From IMG/VR virus record IMGVR_UViG_3300003690_000163, positions 1 to 30,211 of that record: DNA of 30,211 bases; one strand, written 5' to 3'. The notes under the pieces were generated by a model. That model was not told the DNA's origin. It was given only the letters and a program-made list of their open reading frames with translations, and made no database searches. Positions 1-6,621 of this stretch are shown in pieces (the stretch's first letter is position 1; each line of letters begins with the position of its first letter). Source of the stretch: a virus. The translations under genes were made by a program, and so were the position numbers.

Positions 1-360
1 CTGCGCAGGATTATCAGCCAAGCTGGACAGTGCCTCAAGCTTCTGCGGAAGTGCTTCCATACCTCCTGAATCGCCCACAATGTTGCTTAAATAACCCTCA
101 AGTAATTGTCGTTCTCGACTTTTAATAGCTGTGCCTCCACCTTCGGGAGTTCTAACATCGGCCCATCCCAATTCTGATACCTCAATATCAGGGATCATGG
201 AAATAGTAAGTGTCTGGGTTTTTCCTCGTTTCTCTTCCTTGATGATAAAGGAAAGAGGGACTTCCATCACCTCTTCAATCATCTTCATCAAAGAGTGTGG
301 AGTGATTGTCCTCTCTTTCTTTGTATACTCTTCTTTAAGAATGTTTCTTAAATCGGACAT
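1..360 (-). CDS. Unrecognised phage protein, N-terminal fragment
   Basis: The reading frame begins at an ATG (360-358) and stays open for 120 codons to the window edge, so the C-terminus is missing. A TGAGG ribosome site lies about 8 bases upstream and overlaps the stop codon of the preceding ClpP-like gene, indicating translational coupling. The visible protein starts MSDLRNILKEEY, is charged and soluble, and has no signal peptide or membrane segment. I do not recognise the family. Its position directly after a ClpP-like protease makes a head or morphogenesis role possible, but nothing in the sequence itself shows this. Confidence 0.75.
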   Translation of the reverse strand, partial: MSDLRNILKEEYTKKERTITPHSLMKMIEEVMEVPLSFIIKEEKRGKTQTLTISMIPDIEVSELGWADVRTPEGGGTAIKSRERQLLEGYLSNIVGDSGGMEALPQKLEALSSLADNPAQ

Positions 361-369
361 TCAAAAACC

Positions 370-1011
370 TCAGATAATTATATCAGCAATACCAAATTTT
401 ACTGCTTCTTCTGCTGATAAGTAGACATTCACTTTGCGTTCTAGCATTTTTTTAATTTGGCTTTTGGTCATTTTAGTCTCCGATACTAGAGCATCAATAT
501 AACTTTCTTGGAGCCCTTGCAGCGCTTCCATTTCGTTCATCAAGTTGGGCAGCGATCCATGGCTTCCAGCAATCGCTGAGTGGATCATGACGCGGCAGTA
601 TTTTCCGATTTTCCTTTGTCCTTTGGCTCCCGCAGCCAACAGTAAAACGCCGGCTGACATCACCTTCCCCATTCCAATCGTATGGATTTCGGTGGTGAGT
701 TGGACTTGCCGCATAATATCATAGAGCGCAAACATATCGTCTGCGGCGCCGCCATAAGTAGAGATATAGAATTCTATGGGCTTTCTGTCATCTGCAGTCT
801 TTTCGAGTTTGTTAAGTTCACTTAAGTATAAAAGAGCATGAGATAGTTCGGCCACCTTTTCTTCTACTACATCAGTAAAAAGGCCGATGATGCGCATGTC
901 GGGCTCGGGGGTCCCCTGCAGAGTCATAGGATCAACTATAACTATTTGTTGTTCTTCATCTGGGGTATTTGTAATGAAATTACTTACTTTTTCTTTAATC
1001 TTGTTAATCAT
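370..1011 (-). CDS. clpP: ClpP-like serine protease, copy 1 (Asn at the triad Asp position)
   Basis: A 213-residue ClpP/crotonase-fold protease. Family landmarks are in order: the substrate-binding glycines in STYGGAADD (about 84-92), the nucleophile Ser119 in GKVMSAGVLLLAAGAKG, and the catalytic His144 in VMIHSA. The C-terminal YLSAEEAVKFGIAD matches the ClpP ending FLSAPEAVEYGLVD. The position of the third triad residue (Asp in E. coli ClpP) aligns with Asn195 in VNVYLS. ClpP-like enzymes in phages often act as prohead proteases, and stand-alone copies can also process host proteins; which applies here is unknown. The ATG overlaps the 3' end of the upstream membrane-protein gene by 8 bases. 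A second ClpP-like gene lies at 6622-7227 and keeps a normal Asp. The family call is firm; activity is not. Confidence 0.92.
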   Translation of the reverse strand: MINKIKEKVSNFITNTPDEEQQIVIVDPMTLQGTPEPDMRIIGLFTDVVEEKVAELSHALLYLSELNKLEKTADDRKPIEFYISTYGGAADDMFALYDIMRQVQLTTEIHTIGMGKVMSAGVLLLAAGAKGQRKIGKYCRVMIHSAIAGSHGSLPNLMNEMEALQGLQESYIDALVSETKMTKSQIKKMLERKVNVYLSAEEAVKFGIADIII

Positions 1012-1411
1012 TTCTTTTTTGCCAATATTGTAATGCCATCTTTTGATGGTCGGATAGGTACTTCATGGCGGTTGGCCAGTCTTTAAACTCTATCGTCGAA
1101 TGAAAGAATTTGGGGTGATTATTTATGAGGACTTCGATTGATTGATCTTTAAATTTTTGGACCTCGTCATCAAAACGAATTTTAAATGCACTAATTTGAA
1201 CGCTATTCTTTTCTGTTATGATCATATATTCCAGCATTACTTCATGTGAATAGGAAAGATACTCCAAACCTTTTATGAGGGTGGAAAGGTAAACAATATG
1301 AGACGTCTTTAATAGGTTGAGACTAAACCGGGCCAGTCTCAGAAAATAAAAGATGTTGCAAGTTACGTAACCAAATATAAATATTATGAGGTAAAGCCAC
1401 CAAGATTCCAT
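1004..1411 (-). CDS. Membrane-anchored protein of unknown function
   Basis: A 135-residue protein. I chose the ATG at 1411 over a TTG 24 bases upstream because GGAGA sits 5 bases before the ATG and the longer reading would place codons inside a terminator hairpin. Residues about 3-24 (WWLYLIIFIFGYVTCNIFYF) form one strongly hydrophobic segment, and the remaining roughly 110 residues are polar, with a mixed charged and helical pattern. This suggests a bitopic inner-membrane protein with a cytoplasmic domain. A near-perfect sigma-70 promoter lies just upstream at 1455-1483. The stop overlaps the start of the ClpP-like gene. I do not recognise a family, and any tie to the downstream protease is only positional. 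Confidence 0.75.
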   Translation of the reverse strand: MESWWLYLIIFIFGYVTCNIFYFLRLARFSLNLLKTSHIVYLSTLIKGLEYLSYSHEVMLEYMIITEKNSVQISAFKIRFDDEVQKFKDQSIEVLINNHPKFFHSTIEFKDWPTAMKYLSDHQKMALQYWQKRND

Positions 1412-1420
1412 AGATTCTCC

Positions 1421-1452
1421 AAAAAAAACCGTCAACCAAAGCGTCGACGGTT
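1421..1452 (-). terminator. Intrinsic terminator overlapping a promoter start site
   Basis: On the minus strand, AACCGTC (1452-1446) pairs with GACGGTT (1433-1427), closing a 12-base loop, and is followed by a run of eight T (1428-1421). This is a standard rho-independent terminator shape, placed 33 bases after the stop of the acidic-protein gene. The T-run is followed at once by the GGAGA ribosome site of the next gene. The predicted start of the promoter at 1455-1483 lies inside the first stem arm. Confidence 0.75.
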
Positions 1453-1454
1453 AT

Positions 1455-1483
1455 ATTATAACATCTTACCGAATAAGTGTCAA
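1455..1483 (-). promoter_or_regulatory. Consensus sigma-70 promoter
   Basis: On the minus strand: TTGACA (1483-1478), a 17-base spacer, then TATAAT (1460-1455), preceded by TG as an extended -10. All twelve hexamer bases match the bacterial consensus. Expected transcription start is near 1448, directing the membrane-protein and ClpP-like genes. Confidence 0.85.
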
Positions 1484-1484
1484 A

Positions 1485-2129
1485 TTATTTTGTAAGGCGA
1501 TTCAAAATTCTTTCCGCCAACTGATTGGCTATTTCTTCATTGTGCTTTTGTTTGGTTAAGCGAGCAACAACGCGGCGCGCAACTTCGGCTACCACGTCTT
1601 CTTTGCCTTCGTAGGCCATGCTTACATCGCGGTTCGGGGCTATGTCCTCTTCACCAGTTCCAAACTCCGCGCCACCTTCTGGGTCCATTTCAATGTCCAT
1701 ATCCATGGGAAGGTCCTCACCCCCTTCTATATCGCCTTCTAGATCGCCTTCGTCGCCGCCTTCAACATCCATGGCGACACCATTCTCTTCGGCCCAGTCT
1801 TCAATACGTCCTAGGAGATCAAGCACAAGGGCTTCCGCATCCACGGGCCCTTCCTCGGCATCTTCAACATCGAGATCATCAGCATCTAAGTCTAGTTCGG
1901 CCTCATCGGCTGCAGCCTCTTCATCACCTTGAAGGGTATCATCTCCAAGGTCATCGTCAGCGTCCATCTCTAGTTCATGGGGTGGGGCGATCTCTTCTAA
2001 AGCATCTTCGTCCTCACCATAGGCTCCGTAACCCATTTCTTCCAATCTGCTATTGCCGACCGGCCTTAAGTCAGCCAGTTTGAGGAATCGACGGATTTCA
2101 GATTCTGTTAAAATTGTTTTTTGAGCCAT
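1485..2129 (-). CDS. Highly acidic protein, possibly scaffold or core-like
   Basis: A 214-residue protein. The ATG at 2129 is preferred over one 30 bases upstream because AAGGAG lies between them, about 10 bases before the chosen start. The N-terminus (KTILTESEIRRFLKLADL, residues about 4-21) is a compact basic/amphipathic helix. Residues about 35-170 are dominated by Asp and Glu with many Ala, Gly and Met and very few bases, so the region is probably disordered. The last 40 residues again form an amphipathic helix rich in Lys and Arg. Helix, acidic linker, helix is typical of phage scaffolding or internal core proteins, and ClpP-like proteases nearby would fit that, but I cannot identify a homologue. 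A terminator follows at 1421-1452. Confidence 0.75.
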   Translation of the reverse strand: MAQKTILTESEIRRFLKLADLRPVGNSRLEEMGYGAYGEDEDALEEIAPPHELEMDADDDLGDDTLQGDEEAAADEAELDLDADDLDVEDAEEGPVDAEALVLDLLGRIEDWAEENGVAMDVEGGDEGDLEGDIEGGEDLPMDMDIEMDPEGGAEFGTGEEDIAPNRDVSMAYEGKEDVVAEVARRVVARLTKQKHNEEIANQLAERILNRLTK

Positions 2130-2206
2130 AGTATACTTTCTCCTTAAAATCGAACTCATCTATAAATAGTCATCATTTTCTTTAAATTCCAAAAAAAGCA
2201 CTTCCA

Positions 2207-2449
2207 TTAGGATTGTCTTTTCTTGAGTCTCTTTAAAACCTTGGTTTCAATTTGTTTAACCCGGGCAAAAGAGATGCCTAAGCGATCTCCTATTTGCCGT
2301 AAAGTCATCGACCCATTTTGATATATTGATATCAAACAACAGTTGTGTTCTTCTTTGTAATCAATCCACAGGCGACAATCGGTAGCAGTGCAACTTTGTT
2401 TGTTGTTTATGCATTGACGGGAGCAATGCCGCAAGCCATCATGATTCAT
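2207..2449 (-). CDS. Small sigma-70 region 4-like DNA-binding protein with a Cys-rich N-terminus
   Basis: 80 residues. The C-terminal half, MTLRQIGDRLGISFARVKQIE then a basic tail (about 48-77), matches sigma-70 region 4.2, the helix-turn-helix that contacts the -35 element (compare TLEEIGKVFNVTRERIRQIE). The N-terminal half has cysteines at 9, 13, 20 and 25 and a CC pair near 37-38, which could bind zinc. There is no region 2, so it cannot be a complete sigma factor; an activator, anti-sigma or appropriation factor is more likely. Its ATG overlaps the preceding stop as ATGA. The family call is good; its regulatory role is inferred. Confidence 0.8.
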   Translation of the reverse strand: MNHDGLRHCSRQCINNKQSCTATDCRLWIDYKEEHNCCLISIYQNGSMTLRQIGDRLGISFARVKQIETKVLKRLKKRQS

Positions 2450-2781
2450 AAGTCGGGGTGCTCTTCTGCTATGAGATCGAATAGATCTTCTATTTGTTCT
2501 CCATCCAATGCTAAATCAGTTTCCAATTGCCGTCCTGCACGAAACAACTTTTCACTTTTCTTTTTCCTGGGAATTGATTGCTTTTTAACGCTATTAACGT
2601 AGTCTTGAATTCTTTCGTCACCCGCGATGTATCCGCTTATTATGTGTCTAAAAAAAGCAGACTGAGTTAAATCATCATAACGCAACCGAATGATTAACTG
2701 TGCGTGTCGGTGGGCGTTGTCAGTAAAGACAATTGTTTTATTTAAATTTTTGTAGTCTACATCCAACTTATCATCTGACAT
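2446..2781 (-). CDS. Conserved-looking small phage protein, unknown function
   Basis: 111 residues starting MSDDKLDVDYKNLNKTIVFT. GGTGA lies just before the ATG and overlaps the stop codon of the IMPDH-family gene, and the gene ends in an ATGA overlap with the sigma-like gene, so the three are translationally coupled. The middle (residues about 25-60) is predicted helical, and there is a basic stretch, SIPRKKKSEK, near 70-79. No catalytic motif, membrane segment or Cys cluster is seen. Coupling to a sigma-like protein would fit a regulatory partner, but this is only inference from position. Confidence 0.75.
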   Translation of the reverse strand: MSDDKLDVDYKNLNKTIVFTDNAHRHAQLIIRLRYDDLTQSAFFRHIISGYIAGDERIQDYVNSVKKQSIPRKKKSEKLFRAGRQLETDLALDGEQIEDLFDLIAEEHPDL

Positions 2782-2784
2782 GAT

Positions 2785-3825
2785 TCACCATTTTCGTCCC
2801 ATAATATGCGTGCCGCTTTCTATGATTCCTGGCGTGGTTTGCCGCACAAACTGAGAGCGCGCTTGCATTTCTTCCAGCGTTCTGGCGCCCGAATAGGAAA
2901 ACCCAGATCGGATGCCACGAGACAAATCTTCAAGGATGTCCGTTACAGATCCACGCAAGGGAACTGTCGTGGAAACTCCTTCCAACGAAGAGTACTTCCC
3001 TCGCCAATCTCGCTGGGCTTCCTTGCTCGCCATCCCTCGATATATCTTCCAGCGATCGCCCTTTTTGCTGGTGATGATTTCACCGGGCGTTTCATTAGTC
3101 CCTGCTAGTAGCGAACCTACCATTACAAGATCGGCTCCGGCTGCGAGGGCCTTTACAATATCCCCGGACGTTTTGATGCCGCCGTCTGCGATGATTTTTA
3201 CATCGCGGTCTGTTTTTGCACAGTCCATAATTGTTTGAAGACCCGGCATGCCGTGGCCTGTTTGAACGCGGGTGGAACAAATAGAACCCCCACCGATATT
3301 ACAGCGCACAGAGTTAGCACCCCAATCTGCTAAATCGTTAATAGCCTCCAGGGTCGCCACATTTCCTGCCATGATATGAAATTCATCCCCTAGCGTACTG
3401 CGCAGAGTGCGGAGGGCCTCTTTCATTAAAACATGATGACCGTGAGCGACGTCGACGCAAATAAACCGAGCGCCGGCCCGTCTTAAAATAACAGCGCGTT
3501 TTAAAAAGTCGCCGCTAATGCCGACTGCACCCCCTACTAACTGATACTTTTCCTCTTTTAGCGCCTCACCAATAGAGGCTATCATGGTTGCCTGTTCTTC
3601 TACTGTATTATAACGATGAATAACGGCGCCAGCCCCTTGATTCGCCATGGCAAGCGCCATATCTACTTCTGAAATGGTGTCCATTGGGGCCGATATGATC
3701 GGCAGTTCCAGCGTAAGGTTCTCATCTAGCCTGGAAGATATGTCAATCTCCGCACGTGAGCGAATGTCAGAGTACTGGGGCACTAATAATACATCATCAT
3801 ACGATAGGCAATCATCCCTCTTCAT
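2785..3825 (-). CDS. IMP dehydrogenase / GMP reductase family enzyme
   Basis: A (beta/alpha)8 enzyme of purine nucleotide interconversion. Visible motifs (numbering from an alternative ATG at 3846): the N-terminal [25 protein letters not shown] near 131-138, the phosphate-binding and catalytic loop [11 protein letters not shown] with Cys190 as nucleophile, [28 protein letters not shown], and [10 protein letters not shown]. There are no CBS domains; about 346 residues is the size of bacterial GMP reductase. The loop after the second phosphate site ([10 protein letters not shown]) looks more like GMP reductase than the IMPDH Arg-Tyr flap, so I lean to GMP reductase. I chose the inner ATG at 3825 because the outer one leaves no room for a ribosome site. 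It would adjust host guanine pools during infection. Confidence 0.88.
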   Translation of the reverse strand: MKRDDCLSYDDVLLVPQYSDIRSRAEIDISSRLDENLTLELPIISAPMDTISEVDMALAMANQGAGAVIHRYNTVEEQATMIASIGEALKEEKYQLVGGAVGISGDFLKRAVILRRAGARFICVDVAHGHHVLMKEALRTLRSTLGDEFHIMAGNVATLEAINDLADWGANSVRCNIGGGSICSTRVQTGHGMPGLQTIMDCAKTDRDVKIIADGGIKTSGDIVKALAAGADLVMVGSLLAGTNETPGEIITSKKGDRWKIYRGMASKEAQRDWRGKYSSLEGVSTTVPLRGSVTDILEDLSRGIRSGFSYSGARTLEEMQARSQFVRQTTPGIIESGTHIMGRKW

Positions 3826-4168
3826 TTTGTTTTCTCTTTCTGGCATCCCTTTTAGATGCTTCTAAAATCTTCTGCTTCTTGCGAGCGCGCTTTAATGTAG
3901 GAGAACGATCTTCGGTGATAACCAGTGACTCTCCCGGCTCTTCCGCTTCCTCTTCTTTTTCGGACTCAGATGGGAGGCCTTCCCCAAAATATTGTTGCAT
4001 TGTTATCATGGCGCCCTCTAGGCGCGCCAATACAATCGCTTGCTGAGCAATCTTTTCAGTTGTGCCGGCTTCAGGCGCCTGTTTAAGCAAGTCTTTAATA
4101 ATTCCATATGACTCTAAAGCTTTTGCCTTCAGGTACAGAATGGACGAATGTGCTATCTCTTTTGACAT
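3812..4168 (-). CDS. Small charged protein, unknown function
   Basis: 118 residues. The ATG at 4168 follows AAGGAG by about 10 bases; a TTG 21 bases upstream lies before that site and was rejected. The first 65 residues look helical (EIAHSSILYLKAKALESYGI and on). Then comes an acidic stretch, SEKEEEAEEPGE, and finally a strongly basic tail of Lys and Arg that would suit nucleic-acid or protein contact. No family is recognised. It overlaps the IMPDH-family gene by 14 bases and sits 4 bases after the thioredoxin gene, so it belongs to the same operon. Confidence 0.75.
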   Translation of the reverse strand: MSKEIAHSSILYLKAKALESYGIIKDLLKQAPEAGTTEKIAQQAIVLARLEGAMITMQQYFGEGLPSESEKEEEAEEPGESLVITEDRSPTLKRARKKQKILEASKRDARKRKQNEEG

Positions 4169-4172
4169 TATA

Positions 4173-4538
4173 TTACTTCTCCTTTTCAATAAAATTAATG
4201 ATATCTTTTACCCGATACCATGTATGCTTATGAGGAGTTTCGGGATCGGCGAGGGCTCTAATCTTGGGCTTCTTGGCGCCAGTTCTAATCGCAAAAATAC
4301 TCGGAGTTCCATTAAAATTTAAAAGTTTTTCTACATTTGGATAATCGTCAACGTTAAAAGCAAAAAAATGTAAGTCTGCGTATGTGTCCTTTTCGGCGAC
4401 CTCCTCGTAATACTCTCTTAAATTATGGCACATCGGACAGTCATTTGAATAAAACTTCACGATGCACGTGGCTGGCATGATTGTATCTCCAGCGAGAATT
4501 TGCTTAAGTGCTCTTTTAGATAATCTTTGTACTGACAT
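4173..4538 (-). CDS. Thioredoxin-like protein
   Basis: 121 residues with a thioredoxin fold pattern. The redox motif CPMC (residues about 36-39) follows the strand TCIVKFYSND. FFAFNVDDYPNVEKLLNFNGTPSIFAI carries the conserved Asp-containing strand and the cis-Pro (GTPS). The C-terminal helix is short. Phage thioredoxins can reduce ribonucleotide reductase (a class II enzyme with a C-terminal Cys pair is in this window) or serve as a polymerase processivity factor as in T7; either is possible here. GGAGG lies 6 bases before the ATG. The start overlaps the zinc-ribbon gene by 23 bases. Confidence 0.88.
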   Translation of the reverse strand: MSVQRLSKRALKQILAGDTIMPATCIVKFYSNDCPMCHNLREYYEEVAEKDTYADLHFFAFNVDDYPNVEKLLNFNGTPSIFAIRTGAKKPKIRALADPETPHKHTWYRVKDIINFIEKEK

Positions 4539-4788
4539 TTTTATCCTCCACTTGTTTTATCGCCTCGTATACCTTTTCAATACATTCGGGACAAAATAAT
4601 CTAATTGTTTCTTGTCGAACTACGACCTGCCATGATTGTACCATATCTTTGTTTTTCTTGTCAAATGAATTTTGACAAGTGGTGCACTGTTCTGGTAGTC
4701 GCTCAAACTGGGAAATTTTTTGGGCGAAATTATTGGACGCTTTCTTCCCCACTTTCTTTTCTATATGGCGGCGAATCTTTCGATTCAT
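4516..4788 (-). CDS. Small zinc-ribbon protein
   Basis: 90 residues. A basic N-terminal helix (MNRKIRRHIEKKVGKKAS) is followed by two CxxC knuckles, CTTC (about 35-38) and CPEC (about 66-69), separated by roughly 27 residues, an arrangement typical of a four-Cys zinc ribbon. The central DKKNKDMVQSWQVVV segment is polar with beta character. Function is unknown; small zinc ribbons in phage operons commonly bind nucleic acid or host RNA polymerase. The ATG overlaps the methyltransferase stop as ATGA, implying coupled translation. Confidence 0.8.
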   Translation of the reverse strand: MNRKIRRHIEKKVGKKASNNFAQKISQFERLPEQCTTCQNSFDKKNKDMVQSWQVVVRQETIRLFCPECIEKVYEAIKQVEDKNVSTKII

Positions 4789-5258
4789 CGATTCATCGCT
4801 CCAAGTATTTGTTGTTTATTACTTCCGTCAAACACCACCACCGCAGACGGGAAAGGAGCACTGTTGTCGCTATCACCAAACTTAAGTCTGCCTTTGATAA
4901 AATACAACTCAGACGCTAGCATCACATACTTGTGCCAATACTTTGTGTCTGTGCGCGCTGGAACAAGCATCACGACTTTGGTGTTTTCCTTTAGAGACTC
5001 TTTATAGCCCTTCGCGATCCACTTGTCTAGGCCGCGGCCATAGGGAGGATTCACGAATGCTGTATGGCCTTCCCAGTCTTTCTGGAGGCCGTCATCGTCT
5101 TCGCTGAAGAAAGCCGTGCACTTGGTGTTGGCTGCGTTAGCGCAAGGATCCAAATCAAATGGCCCAAACCTCCAATTTAGTTTATCAAAAAAATCTTGAG
5201 GTGTTGACCATTCGCCCGACTTGGATGAAAACATGACTACTTGAGTGGCACTATTCAT
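4785..5258 (-). CDS. dam: Phage DNA N6-adenine methyltransferase (Dam-type)
   Basis: 157 residues. The layout matches the small phage Dam family: an N-terminal SGEWSTPQDFFDKL segment, the cofactor-site strand GPFDLDPCANAANTKC, the catalytic NPPYG in AFVNPPYGRGLDKWI, then VVMLVPARTDTKYWHKYV and the closing GRLKFGDSDNSAPFPSAVVVF. NPPY marks amino-methylation of adenine. The start is one of two in-frame ATGs (5267 or 5258); I chose 5258, which overlaps the ParB-like gene by 8 bases and has GGTGGG upstream. No restriction enzyme is seen, so it probably protects phage DNA or marks replication or regulatory sites. The family is well supported; target sequence is unknown. Confidence 0.9.
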   Translation of the reverse strand: MNSATQVVMFSSKSGEWSTPQDFFDKLNWRFGPFDLDPCANAANTKCTAFFSEDDDGLQKDWEGHTAFVNPPYGRGLDKWIAKGYKESLKENTKVVMLVPARTDTKYWHKYVMLASELYFIKGRLKFGDSDNSAPFPSAVVVFDGSNKQQILGAMNR

Positions 5259-6258
5259 CGTCGCCATCCCACCATGTATGATAGCGATTTGGGCGGGCGC
5301 CGCGGCCAATGGTTCCCTTTTCAGAGGGTCGCTTATATTGCTTCACTGTGACGTTGTCCATGTATTTCTCGATGCACCACAAAAAGAAATCCAATTGCCT
5401 CGGCAAATTAACGGCATCCGTAAATAAGCCATCCGGGAACTGTTTGCGCTCCAAACATTCTTCAAGGATTCTTGTCATTCCATCGGTGCCCCCCTGGGGG
5501 GAAGAAGGCCCTTTGGCTTGGTCTTTTAGCTGCCTAAGCCCCGTAATAAGACGGGCATTTGTAGCCCCATATGTTTTGAGGGACATTAAAAAGGCAGTGA
5601 TGGTAGTTGCGTTAAACGCCTTGTTGCTTCCACTAAAACCAATTTCATCGAGTGCCAGAAGTTCGTCCTGAAAATCTCTAACTGCCTCGTAACAATCGAC
5701 ATACCTGCGTGCTACAGGATCGCCGTTAACATCACATTGCGTAGGCCGGTTCTGGGACGCATATTCTAATGGCTTAACGAGCTGTCCGCAAGCAATCTTC
5801 TTAGTGTTAAAACTTAACCCAAGATCACGATAATATCCGGTAATCTTGTCCTTAGTTTTCTCCACCGCATCTTGGCTGTCCAAGGCATAGTAAATAGCCT
5901 TTGCTTCTTCGTAATCGGTCACCTTATAAACCGTGACAGACAGATGCGATGGAATGGGGCCCTTATAAGTTGGGGAATTCCAAATCACCGTACGAGTGCT
6001 GCCATTAACGCGCTGAATAGATCCGTCCGGATATTCCACTACCTGCACCTTCCCGTGAATTGGAAGCCAGCCCTTCTTTAAGAGCCTTCCTATGCGCTTA
6101 AGCCGGGTCTCGACGTCGCGCTGAATCGGAATGGGCTCCAGGGCCGAGAATTCTGCGAACGCCATAATTCTCTCCTCAATCTTCGTATCGGCCGTATTAA
6201 GAGTCGGGGTCCTAGCAATAGGAAAGGTAAGTAGTGTCGCTGTCTTAGGCTTGTTCAT
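5251..6258 (-). CDS. ParB/Srx-fold-like protein
   Basis: 335 residues, starting at ATG 6258 with GGGGG about 6 bases upstream. Residues about 45-120 follow the order seen in ParB/sulfiredoxin-type domains: RLKRIGRLLKKGWLPIHGKV, a strand pair, then VNGSTRTVIW where ParB proteins carry the vDGhhRl signature, then a strand and EEAKAIYYALDSQDA. The rest is helical with no motif I recognise and ends HTWWDGDDE. ParB-like domains in phages serve as DNA-binding or CTP-dependent clamps or, in some families, nucleases. The gene is sandwiched between a small helical gene and a Dam-type methyltransferase with overlaps on both sides, suggesting one DNA-marking unit. The fold call is moderate. Confidence 0.6.
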   Translation of the reverse strand: MNKPKTATLLTFPIARTPTLNTADTKIEERIMAFAEFSALEPIPIQRDVETRLKRIGRLLKKGWLPIHGKVQVVEYPDGSIQRVNGSTRTVIWNSPTYKGPIPSHLSVTVYKVTDYEEAKAIYYALDSQDAVEKTKDKITGYYRDLGLSFNTKKIACGQLVKPLEYASQNRPTQCDVNGDPVARRYVDCYEAVRDFQDELLALDEIGFSGSNKAFNATTITAFLMSLKTYGATNARLITGLRQLKDQAKGPSSPQGGTDGMTRILEECLERKQFPDGLFTDAVNLPRQLDFFLWCIEKYMDNVTVKQYKRPSEKGTIGRGARPNRYHTWWDGDDE

Positions 6259-6502
6259 TGCTACCCCCACTAATCACTTCAAAGTTTTCCACTATCTCTT
6301 CCATATCATACTTGTGCTTATAAAGACGATATGCCTTTACCGCTGCTCGGATCTCATCTGTATTGAGCCATCCGTTCTCGCGGAATTCTGAGCGCAGTTC
6401 GCGCTTTTGTTCCTGATAAGGCTCGATGCACCCTTCGATTGCTGATAAAGAACGAATGTATTCCTTTACGTATTGTTTCTTTTCTTCGTTTGTGGTTGCC
6501 AT
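6245..6502 (-). CDS. Small helical protein, unknown function
   Basis: 85 residues. The ATG at 6502 follows AGGAGG by 4 bases; longer frames reach into the promoter and were rejected. Residues 15-70 look like a long helical hairpin (AIEGCIEPYQEQKRELRSEF, then NGWLNTDEIRAAVKAYRLYK). This pattern of a helix, a Gly-containing turn and a basic helix is loosely reminiscent of GapR-type DNA-binding proteins (DUF2312), but I would not call it that without a profile search. It is the first gene after a perfect promoter and overlaps the ParB-like gene by 14 bases. Confidence 0.72.
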   Translation of the reverse strand: MATTNEEKKQYVKEYIRSLSAIEGCIEPYQEQKRELRSEFRENGWLNTDEIRAAVKAYRLYKHKYDMEEIVENFEVISGGSNEQA

Positions 6503-6535
6503 TTTCCCTCCTATGGTTTTGGCTTTGGTATTAAT

Positions 6536-6564
6536 ATTATAACAATATAGGATGCGCCTGTCAA
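6536..6564 (-). promoter_or_regulatory. Consensus sigma-70 promoter
   Basis: On the minus strand: TTGACA (6564-6559), a 17-base spacer, TATAAT (6541-6536) with TG one base before it. All twelve hexamer bases match consensus. Expected start is near 6529, about 27 bases before the ATG at 6502. It would drive the ParB-like, methyltransferase, thioredoxin and purine-enzyme block. Confidence 0.85.
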
Positions 6565-6571
6565 GCAAGAA

Positions 6572-6587
6572 TATCAAAAATTTGATA
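6572..6587. repeat. Perfect 16-base palindrome just upstream of a promoter
   Basis: TATCAAA, two bases, TTTGATA: two 7-base half-sites in exact inverted repeat. It lies 7 bases upstream of the -35 hexamer at 6559-6564, a usual place for an activator or repressor site. It is AT-rich, so chance cannot be excluded. Confidence 0.45.
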
Positions 6588-6621
6588 GTGCCTAGCGTTT
6601 CTTGCCTTGGCCTCTGGTCGC

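Noticed and set aside
2170-2206. Possible terminator after the sigma-like gene (T7 run near 2193)
   Set aside because: No stem longer than three base pairs precedes the T-run.
5259-5309. Longer methyltransferase beginning at a TTG (5309)
   Set aside because: TTG with no ribosome site and a 59-base overlap with the ParB-like gene; two internal ATGs are better placed.
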